A DNA stretch of 64,000 bases from Microbacterium sp. (lineage in GTDB: Bacteria; Actinomycetota; Actinomycetes; Actinomycetales; Microbacteriaceae): the NCBI GenBank assembly GCA_003248655.1, contig QFPM01000001.1:248001-312000 (forward strand), written 5' to 3'. Numbering within the stretch: position 1 is the stretch's first letter; every line of letters starts with the position of its first letter. The notes beneath the pieces were generated by a model that saw nothing but the letters and a program-made list of their open reading frames with translations, made no database searches and had not been told where the DNA came from. This document shows, one piece after another, positions 58,528 to 64,000 of the stretch. The translations under genes and the position numbers were made by a program.

Positions 58528-59676
58528 GTGGGCTTTCCTTTCGACGCGTTGCGACGGCATCCCGATGTCGAGGGCGAGGGACTGGTCGCCTCGGATGCCG
58601 CCGACCGCCTCATCCTCGACGAGTCAGCCGCGGCGCGGGCGGGCGCGGGCGTCGGCGAGGTCGTCGTCATCGGCGACGCCTACGGGGCGCTGGCGCTCGG
58701 CGCGGCCTACGACGGCGCGCACGGAGTGCGCGTGCACCAGGACGCGCTCACCGGCGAGCGGGCGCTCGCGCTGGGCGCCGCGGCGCTCGGTCTCGGCGAC
58801 CGCGTGTCTTCGCTGCCCCTGGACGCCGACCTCGTGCGCGGCGCGCGCGTCGTGCTCATGCGCCTGCCGCGTTCTCTCGCGGCGCTGCGGGATGCCGTGG
58901 GCCTCATCGCCGCGCACGCACACCCCGACGTCGCGGTCTTCGCCGGCGGGCGGATCAAGCACATGAGCCTCGCGATGAACGACGTGCTCGGAGAGTTCTT
59001 CGCGCGCGTGGACGTCAGCCACGCGCGCCAGAAGTCGCGGGTGCTGGTCGCGCGGCAGCCGCACGGCGGAGCCGATCCCGTCCCGGCTGCGGCGCGCGTC
59101 GATGGCGTGGAGTTGTGGGGGCTCGGCGGACTCGAGCTGCGGGCGTTCGGCGGCGCGTTCGCCGGCGCTCGCATCGACATCGGCACGCGGGCGCTCCTCG
59201 CCGCGCTGGCGGATGCCGAGGCGTTTCCCGGCGGCACGGCATCCGATCAGTGGATCGAACTCGCGTGCGGCACCGGAGTCGTCGCGGCGTGGCTCGCACT
59301 CCGGCATCCGGATGCCCTCGTGTACGCGAGCGACCAGTCGGCCGCGGCTGTCGCCTCGGCGCGCGCCACGGCGGAGGCGAACGGCGTCGCCGAGCGGATG
59401 ACCGTCGCGCGCGACGACGCGCTGTCGTCCCTCCCCGACGCGAGCGCGTCGTTCATCGCCCTGAATCCGCCGTTCCACTCCGGGCCCGCGCTCACCGGCC
59501 GGATCGCCGAGCGGCTGTTCGCGGATGCCGCGCGCGTCCTCCGCCCCGGCGGACAGCTGTGGTGCGTGTGGAACTCGCCGCTGCGCTACCGCCCCGCCCT
59601 CGAGCGACTCGTCGGCCCGACCCGCCAGCTCGCCCGCGACCCGCGCTTCACCGTGACGGTCTCCACGCGCCCCTGA
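58528..59676 (+). CDS. Class I SAM methyltransferase, RlmG/RsmC-like (rRNA guanine-N2)
   Basis: A 382-residue protein made of two tandem methyltransferase-like halves, as in RlmG and RsmC. The N-terminal half is degenerate (VVVIGDAYGALALGAA) and the C-terminal half is catalytic, with ELACGTGVVAAWLALRHPDALVYASDQS as the SAM loop and the substrate motif NPPFH. It probably methylates a guanine N2 of 23S or 16S rRNA; which one cannot be told by eye. GTG start at 58528 lies 8 nt after TAGGCT. A large inverted repeat follows the stop. Confidence 0.88.
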   Translation: MGFPFDALRRHPDVEGEGLVASDAADRLILDESAAARAGAGVGEVVVIGDAYGALALGAAYDGAHGVRVHQDALTGERALALGAAALGLGDRVSSLPLDADLVRGARVVLMRLPRSLAALRDAVGLIAAHAHPDVAVFAGGRIKHMSLAMNDVLGEFFARVDVSHARQKSRVLVARQPHGGADPVPAAARVDGVELWGLGGLELRAFGGAFAGARIDIGTRALLAALADAEAFPGGTASDQWIELACGTGVVAAWLALRHPDALVYASDQSAAAVASARATAEANGVAERMTVARDDALSSLPDASASFIALNPPFHSGPALTGRIAERLFADAARVLRPGGQLWCVWNSPLRYRPALERLVGPTRQLARDPRFTVTVSTRP

Positions 59677-59765
59677 CCCCGCCCCACCCCCGCGAAACCG
59701 CAGCTGTGCACGCTTTCAGGGCCCAAAACCGTGCACAAGCGCAGTTTCGCGGGGTGGCGGGGGCG
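59677..59765. repeat. Long imperfect inverted repeat between convergent genes
   Basis: Two arms of about 43 nt meet at GGGCCC (59719-59724). Left-arm pieces ccccgccccacccccgcg, then GAAACCGCAGCTGTGCACG, are mirrored on the right by CGTGCACAAGCGCAGTTTC and CGCGGGGTGGCGGGGGCG. It should fold into a very stable hairpin on either strand, and probably ends both the methyltransferase and DoxX transcripts. The arm size is larger than a normal terminator. Confidence 0.8.
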
Positions 59766-59789
59766 CAGCCCACGGTGCGACGGGAGGGG

Positions 59790-60173
59790 TCAGCGGGCGC
59801 GAGTCGACCAGAGGGCCCAGGCGACAAGCAGGGGCTGCAGGAACAGACGGCCGAGGCGCCGGGAATCCGTGTCGAGCAGGGGCGCCGACCGTTTCGTCAG
59901 CCACTGGTGCACATTGCCGGGGAACACCGCGACGAAGAACGCGGCGACGGCGATGCCGACCCTGCTGCGCTCCTTCGGCAGCGCGACGAGCGCCGCCGCA
60001 AGACCGAGCTCGACGACCCCCGAGGCGACGACGATCGTGTCCTTGTCAGTCCGCAGCAGGCGCGTCGCCCACTCGGGCACGACGATCCGGAACCCCCGAC
60101 GAAGCGTCGTCAGGTGCGCGACGCCCGCCGCAGCCAGTAGCGCCGCGAGCGCCCACCGCGAGACGGCACGCAC
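59790..60173 (-). CDS. DoxX family membrane protein (copy 2)
   Basis: A 127-residue four-helix membrane protein, paralogous to the one ending at 58110: both share ALPKERSRVG, AAFFVA.FPGN and LL.QPLLVAWA.WSTR. GTG at 60173 was preferred over ATG at 60203 because the translation then begins VRAVSRWALAALLAAAGVAHL, in register with copy 1, and it starts 1 nt after the stop of the upstream MarR gene instead of overlapping it by 29 nt. It is likely co-transcribed with the MarR regulator. Confidence 0.83.
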   Translation of the reverse strand: MRAVSRWALAALLAAAGVAHLTTLRRGFRIVVPEWATRLLRTDKDTIVVASGVVELGLAAALVALPKERSRVGIAVAAFFVAVFPGNVHQWLTKRSAPLLDTDSRRLGRLFLQPLLVAWALWSTRAR

Positions 60174-60174
60174 G

Positions 60175-60585
60175 TCAGACGATTCCCGCACGGATGCCGT
60201 CAAGCGACTCCGCGACCTTCGGCAACCGCTGCGCGAGCGCTCCGTCGAGCTCGGCGAGCCGGTCTCGGGCCTCCTGCAGCACCCGCCCGCCCTTCGATGT
60301 CACGTGGAGGTCGCTCGCCGCGCCGGCGTGCGCCGTGGCATCCTCGACGAGTCCATCGTCGACAAGCGTCCGCACGGCAGTGTGCGCCGATTGCACCGTG
60401 ATGTGCGAGCGACGGGCGAGCTCTGAGAACGAGATGCCGGGCTCGGCATAGATATGACCGAGCAACCCGAACTTGCGGGTCGTAATGCCGAGGTCGCGAA
60501 GAATCGCCGACAGCTGCCCCTCCCACATCGCCGACACCGCGAGCAACGCGATGACGGGGCTGAAGCGCGGGGCATCCTTACTCAT
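60175..60585 (-). CDS. MarR-like winged-helix regulator
   Basis: A 136-residue regulator with a MarR-like core: ITTRKFGLLGHIYAEPGISF, SELARRSHITVQSAHTAVRTLVDDGLV (recognition helix) and a short wing followed by SKGGRVLQEARDRLAELDGAL. ATG at 60585 is 6 nt after TAGCAT (leaderless); GTG 60591 is a poorer alternative. It precedes the DoxX copy-2 gene by 1 nt, which makes that gene the first candidate target. Confidence 0.87.
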   Translation of the reverse strand: MSKDAPRFSPVIALLAVSAMWEGQLSAILRDLGITTRKFGLLGHIYAEPGISFSELARRSHITVQSAHTAVRTLVDDGLVEDATAHAGAASDLHVTSKGGRVLQEARDRLAELDGALAQRLPKVAESLDGIRAGIV

Positions 60586-60664
60586 AGGCACATGCTATCG
60601 ACGGGGTGCCCGTGTCGGAGGGTGCACGTACCGTGAGTTATCCACTCAGTGAAAGGCGGATGCC

Positions 60665-61036
60665 ATGGACTGGAAGATCGAACTCATCTTTGTGCCGGTG
60701 ACCGATGTCGACCGGGCGAAGGACTTTTACACGCGGATCGGCTTCAACGCCGATAACGACGTGTCACCCTCACCCGAGGTGCGCTTCGTGCAGTTGACGC
60801 CTCCGGGCTCGGCCTGTTCGATCGCGATCGGCGAAGGCCTCGGCTCCCAGGTGCCTCCCGGCACGCTCGACGTGATCCAGGTCGTCGTGGCGGATGCCGA
60901 CGCGGCGCTTGCGCACCTTCGCGACCTCGGGGTCAAGGCGGAAGGTGTCGAAGAACTCGACTGGGGTCGGTTCGTGTATTTCGCCGACCCCGACGGCAAC
61001 AAGTGGGCGTTGCAGGAACTGGTTCCGTACGACTGA
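60665..61036 (+). CDS. VOC superfamily (glyoxalase/bleomycin-resistance fold) protein
   Basis: A 123-residue protein of two beta-alpha-beta-beta-beta modules: ELIFVPVTDVDRAKDFYTRIGF opens the first and LDVIQVVVADADAALAHL the second, ending FADPDGNKWALQEL with the usual C-terminal Glu. First-module ligand residues are incomplete, so metal binding is uncertain. Members vary from dioxygenases to drug-binding proteins, hence no specific function is given. GAAAGGCGG lies about 6 nt before the ATG. Confidence 0.88.
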   Translation: MDWKIELIFVPVTDVDRAKDFYTRIGFNADNDVSPSPEVRFVQLTPPGSACSIAIGEGLGSQVPPGTLDVIQVVVADADAALAHLRDLGVKAEGVEELDWGRFVYFADPDGNKWALQELVPYD

Positions 61037-61038
61037 CA

Positions 61039-61099
61039 CCGACGGCGCCCCGCCCGCACGGGCATCCACAGGAGGCGCGCGGGCGGGCGGCGGCGTCGG
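61039..61099. terminator. Imperfect hairpin between the VOC gene and oleate hydratase
   Basis: Left arm CCGACGGCGCCCCGCCCGC (61039-61057) and right arm 61079-61099 pair over about 18 bp with one or two bulges. Placement between convergent genes suggests a shared terminator. Confidence 0.55.
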
Positions 61100-61114
61100 C
61101 AACGGCGCTCTGCG

Positions 61115-62890
61115 CTAGACGAGCTGGGCGTCCTCGAGGAGCTGCTCGATATACGTTCCGTGAACCTTCTTCATCGCCACCTTGCCGATCTGACGTTCCA
61201 TGAACGGCAGCTGCAGCTCGCTGAGCGTCTTGCGGTCGTCGAGGTAGTACAGCGCGTTGAGCAGCACGCGCACATCGAAGGACGATGCGAACACCTCGGG
61301 CACGCCGCGATCGACGCCGGTCAGCTGGTAGACCGCTTCCATCGCCGTCCGCACGGAGTACTCCGTCGTGAACACGGTGTCGGCTTCCGTCTCAGCGAAG
61401 TTGCCGATGAACGCGAGGTTCTTCGACCCCTCCGGGACGACGAGCGGCCGATCGCCCAATGCGCGCGGCATGAAGTACGACGTAATGTACGGCATGTTGC
61501 AGGGCACCGTGCTCGCCGAGTTCTGCGCGAGATCATCGATCTCGTCGATCGGAACTCCCAAGTGATACAGCAGCTCGGCGCACAGCTCTGCTCCCGTGCA
61601 CTCGCGGATCGTCTTCTTCACGTAGTCCCCGGGCTTGTCCGAGAACAGGCCGTGCACCCAGAGCACGAGCTCCTTGTTCGCGTCCTGCGCCTCGAAGTGC
61701 GGCTGGCGGCTCATCGTGAAGCCGTAGAGCCACGACGAGTCGGCGAAGTTGACGGGGCCACCGGTGACGATCCGACCATCTCGAGGATCGCGGCCCGTGA
61801 GCTTGTGGATGTACGGCGGGATCTTGTCGTCCGTGAGTGTCACGGTCGCCGAAATCGTCCAGTTGGCCTCGGGGATGTTCTCGCAGAACTTCTCGGGATG
61901 ACCGAACGCCTCGTCCTGTGCCGCCAACGCCTTCCACAGCTTCCAGGCGCTGCCGTGGTCGGTTTCGACGGGAGCGGGGTGGTCGTTGTCGCCGAACGTC
62001 GTCGATTCGGTGATCGATCCGTTCGTGACGAAGGCGAACTCGTTCTCGGTGAGGTGGATGGATTCCGGCGCGCCGTCCCGCGTGAACTCGATCCTGGTAG
62101 CGAGCTTTCTATTCTCCCGCGCGTCGACGACGATGTCGTGCACCTCGGCGTTGTAGACGAAGTTCACGCCGTGCGCCTCGAGGTAGCTGACGAGCGGCTT
62201 GATGAGGGACTCGTACTGGTTGTACTTCGTGAACCGCAGCGAGGTGAGGTCGGCGAGGGTGGCGATGTGGTGCACGAACCTCAGGATGTAGCGGCGCATC
62301 TCCATCGCGCTCGCCCACGGCTCGAAGGCGAACATCGTCGCCCAGTAGAGCCAGAAGTTCGACTCGAAGAACTCGTTGCCCATGACCTCGTCGATGCGAG
62401 TGTCCTGCAGGTCCTCCTCGCGCCGGAGAGCAAGGTCGATGAGGTCCTTCACCGCGGCAGGCGTCAGCGTGAGGTCCTGCTGGTGGGGAATGCGCTCACC
62501 TCGATTCTCGGTCGCACGGTTCGGGTTAGAACTCGGATCGGCCTTGTGCAGGTAGTACATCTCGTCCAAGACCGAGATGCCCTCGGTCTCCAGCGACGGC
62601 ACCGAGCGGAACAGGTCCCACAGCGACTCGAAATGGGCCTCCATCTCACGTCCGCCACGGACGATGAAGCCCTTGTGCTCGTCAAGGATGCCGTCCATGC
62701 TGCCGCCCGCCAGCGACAGCTCTTCGAGGACGGTGATGTTCGCCCCCGGCATCCCGGCATCTCGAACGAGAAACGCCGCACCGGCGAGCGAGGCGAGGCC
62801 GCCACCGACGAAGTACGCCTTCTTCCCCTCGATTCCGTCGGGCTTGAGCGGCTGAGCATAGGCTTCGAAATTGCCATTGCTTCGATACAT
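61115..62890 (-). CDS. ohyA: Oleate hydratase (FAD-dependent fatty acid double-bond hydratase)
   Basis: A 591-residue enzyme, exactly the usual length, that adds water to the cis-9 double bond of oleate to give 10-hydroxystearate and detoxifies unsaturated fatty acids. FAD fold: AYFVGGGLASLAGAAFLVRD, then TVLEELSLAGGSMDG (catalytic Glu region) and GFIVRGGREMEAHFE. Other family blocks are FWLYWATMFAFEPWASAMEMRRY and the C-terminal NLAFIGNFAETEADTVFTTEYSVR. ATG 62890 has AAGGTGGAG 3 nt upstream; longer frames are unlikely. It lies downstream of a TetR gene on the same strand, with a strong hairpin between them. Confidence 0.96.
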   Translation of the reverse strand: MYRSNGNFEAYAQPLKPDGIEGKKAYFVGGGLASLAGAAFLVRDAGMPGANITVLEELSLAGGSMDGILDEHKGFIVRGGREMEAHFESLWDLFRSVPSLETEGISVLDEMYYLHKADPSSNPNRATENRGERIPHQQDLTLTPAAVKDLIDLALRREEDLQDTRIDEVMGNEFFESNFWLYWATMFAFEPWASAMEMRRYILRFVHHIATLADLTSLRFTKYNQYESLIKPLVSYLEAHGVNFVYNAEVHDIVVDARENRKLATRIEFTRDGAPESIHLTENEFAFVTNGSITESTTFGDNDHPAPVETDHGSAWKLWKALAAQDEAFGHPEKFCENIPEANWTISATVTLTDDKIPPYIHKLTGRDPRDGRIVTGGPVNFADSSWLYGFTMSRQPHFEAQDANKELVLWVHGLFSDKPGDYVKKTIRECTGAELCAELLYHLGVPIDEIDDLAQNSASTVPCNMPYITSYFMPRALGDRPLVVPEGSKNLAFIGNFAETEADTVFTTEYSVRTAMEAVYQLTGVDRGVPEVFASSFDVRVLLNALYYLDDRKTLSELQLPFMERQIGKVAMKKVHGTYIEQLLEDAQLV

Positions 62891-62922
62891 GACTCCACCT
62901 TCATTCGATGCCCGGAGTCCCC

Positions 62923-62977
62923 GCTCTGACACGGCTGTGCCGCGGTGGTGTCTTCCGCGGCACACGCCTGTGTCTAC
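62923..62977 (-). terminator. Hairpin between tetR and oleate hydratase
   Basis: Core stem TGTGCCGCGG (62936-62945), 9-nt loop, CCGCGGCACA (62955-62964), extended by GACAC/GTGTC outer pairing across small bulges. Read on the minus strand it follows the regulator stop and precedes ohyA by about 33 nt, so it may end the tetR transcript or attenuate read-through. Confidence 0.6.
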
Positions 62978-63003
62978 TCCGCATCGACCCCGTTCGTAAC
63001 CCC

Positions 63004-63576
63004 CTAGCGTGCAGGGGCGAAGGCTGCACGGAACATTGCGCGTGCCCGCCGGGTGACCTCGCTCCGCTCGGCCTCGTTGCTGCGGGCCAGCTCGCCGCTC
63101 AGCATCCCTACCGCGAGCATCACGTCCTCCGGATCGACGTGCTCGCCGACTCGACCGGCATGCTGCTCTCGCCGCAGGAGGTTCTCCACGACGGCGCGGA
63201 ACCGTTCGCCCAGATGCGCGACAACCGCATCGTGACGGTGTGCACTGATGAGGTCGATGAGCGCCGTCGAGACAACGGCCTGATCGACGATCGCGTCGAA
63301 GAGGTCCTCCATCGTGCGCTCCGGAGGCTGGACGTACGCCTCGAGGTCGCGCACGTTCTCCTCGAAGACGGCGGCCGCCAGTGCGGTCGGATCGGGAAAG
63401 TGGCGATACAAGCTTCCCTGCCCGACCCCCGCGTGCCGCGCGATCGCGCTGTAGGGCGTGCTGAGTCCATCGCGGCCATACAGCTCCCGCGCGGCGGCGA
63501 TGAGGGCGCGTCGGTTGGCCGGGCCCGCGGCGGGGCCGCGATTGGCTTTGACGGGCACTTCCTCAGAGGCGGGCAT
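63004..63576 (-). CDS. TetR family transcriptional regulator
   Basis: A 190-residue regulator. The HTH (residues about 15-60) contains RRALIAAARELYGRDGLSTP and YSAIARHAGVGQGSLYRHFP; the remaining helices form the ligand domain. ATG 63576 is 7 nt after TAGGCT (leaderless) and a 24-bp palindrome begins at the next base. The site lies between this gene and the divergent SDR, with oleate hydratase downstream on the same strand, so a fatty-acid ligand is a reasonable inference. Confidence 0.93.
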   Translation of the reverse strand: MPASEEVPVKANRGPAAGPANRRALIAAARELYGRDGLSTPYSAIARHAGVGQGSLYRHFPDPTALAAAVFEENVRDLEAYVQPPERTMEDLFDAIVDQAVVSTALIDLISAHRHDAVVAHLGERFRAVVENLLRREQHAGRVGEHVDPEDVMLAVGMLSGELARSNEAERSEVTRRARAMFRAAFAPAR

Positions 63577-63589
63577 CGGGGGTAGCCTA

Positions 63590-63613
63590 CTACCGGACAC
63601 AGGTGTCCGGTAG
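63590..63613. promoter_or_regulatory. 24-bp palindromic TetR-type operator
   Basis: Perfect 11-nt arms: CTACCGGACAC, centre AG, then the complement GTGTCCGGTAG. It abuts the TAGGCT box of the tetR gene (63589-63584) and ends 13 bp before the SDR start, so binding would block both promoters. Confidence 0.85.
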
Positions 63614-63626
63614 AAAGGTACACACC

Positions 63627-64000
63627 ATGGGCAACACCACCCTTTCCGGCGACTCCTCGATCGCCGATTGGCTCGCCGACCCGGCGGGCAACGCCATCCT
63701 CACCGAGATGCTGGCCGCGGGCGGGCAGACGCCCGACGTGTTCAAGCCGGTGCGACGCCTGGCGATCAAGCGCCTCGTCAAACTGAGCCGCGGCGCGTTC
63801 ACGCAGGAGATGCTCGACGACCTCGTGCGCCGTGTGCAGTCTGGAGACGCGACGCAGACGGATGCCGCGGCCCCGGCAATCGCGAGCGAAGCCGCAGCGC
63901 ACGCGGCATCCCCCGCTCCTGCTCCGCGCGAGTGGACCGAACGGATCGACCAGGGCCGCTTCGCGGGCAAGACGGTGATCGTCACGGGGGCGGGCTCCGG
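63627..64000 (+). CDS. Short-chain dehydrogenase/reductase with helical N-terminal extension, cut by window end
   Basis: The 124 complete codons in the window begin MGNTTLSGDSSIADWLADPA. Residues about 1-75 are a helical domain (AILTEMLAAGG, KRLVKLSRGAFTQEMLDDLVRRVQ), then an Ala/Pro-rich linker, then FAGKTVIVTGAGSG, the start of an SDR Rossmann fold at the window edge. Most SDRs begin directly with the Rossmann strand, so the 115-residue extension is unusual. GAAAGG precedes the ATG. It is divergent from the TetR gene and probably under its operator. Confidence 0.88.
   Translation, partial: MGNTTLSGDSSIADWLADPAGNAILTEMLAAGGQTPDVFKPVRRLAIKRLVKLSRGAFTQEMLDDLVRRVQSGDATQTDAAAPAIASEAAAHAASPAPAPREWTERIDQGRFAGKTVIVTGAGS

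Overview
The window is a gene-dense stretch of very G+C-rich DNA. It looks like an actinobacterial chromosome, most probably a Microbacteriaceae member close to Microbacterium (inference). Supporting features are a complete coproporphyrin-dependent heme pathway with a ferrochelatase carrying Fe-S-type cysteines, a protein O-mannosyltransferase beside rsmI, a WXG100 (type VII) cassette, many genes preceded by TANNNT boxes 6-8 nt before the start codon, and tightly overlapping ATGA/GTGA gene junctions. No rRNA, prophage, transposase, integrase or CRISPR array was seen. One tRNA (Gln, anticodon UUG) is present.

Layout. 1-3760: ApbE (cut by the window edge), its FMN-binding lipoprotein partner and a P2A cation ATPase. 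3819-6370: prs, glmU and tRNA-Gln. 6444-12917: a dipeptide/oligopeptide-type ABC importer, a divergent DUF1028 protein and an XRE-cupin regulator. 12967-15769: a MarR regulator, then a reactive-sulfur module (CoA-disulfide reductase-rhodanese, a CsoR-family repressor lacking the metal-ligand His, a Cys-rich mini-protein) behind two palindromic operators. 15806-22323: ABC-F ATPase, spermidine-synthase-like protein, ispE, aldo/keto reductase, rsmA, membrane protein. 22384-32276: all nine dedicated heme-synthesis genes (hemL-B-D-C-H-Q-Y-E on minus, hemA divergent on plus), then a LacI regulator. 33278-36301: tatD, metG, ArsR regulator. 36302-36828: the only long gene-free stretch, holding a family of 21-22 bp repeats. 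36829-43861: LacI regulator and the divergent maltodextrin locus malEFG plus a GH13 enzyme. 43905-46306: rsmI and protein mannosyltransferase, divergent. 46405-49410: four overlapping genes starting with a WXG100-like protein and a membrane-anchored serine hydrolase. 49432-58038: hrpA, M20 peptidase, Gfo/Idh/MocA oxidoreductase, NYN-LOTUS-like protein, MHS-type MFS transporter. 58110-61036: two paralogous DoxX proteins around an rRNA methyltransferase, a MarR regulator and a VOC protein. 61115-64000: oleate hydratase, TetR regulator and a divergent SDR cut by the window end, around a 24-bp palindrome.

How it fits together. The housekeeping genes (glmU, prs, ispE, rsmA, tatD, metG, rsmI, pmt) follow the order known from other actinobacteria. 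The heme block, the maltodextrin block and the aldo/keto reductase look like insertions into that backbone. Best candidates for a less-described system are the four-gene WXG100/hydrolase cassette (46405-49410), the 36.4-36.7 kb repeat family, and the persulfide module with its uncharacterised Cys-rich mini-protein. Across the whole window the heptamer GGATGCC/GGCATCC is strikingly frequent and appears to override synonymous codon choice.
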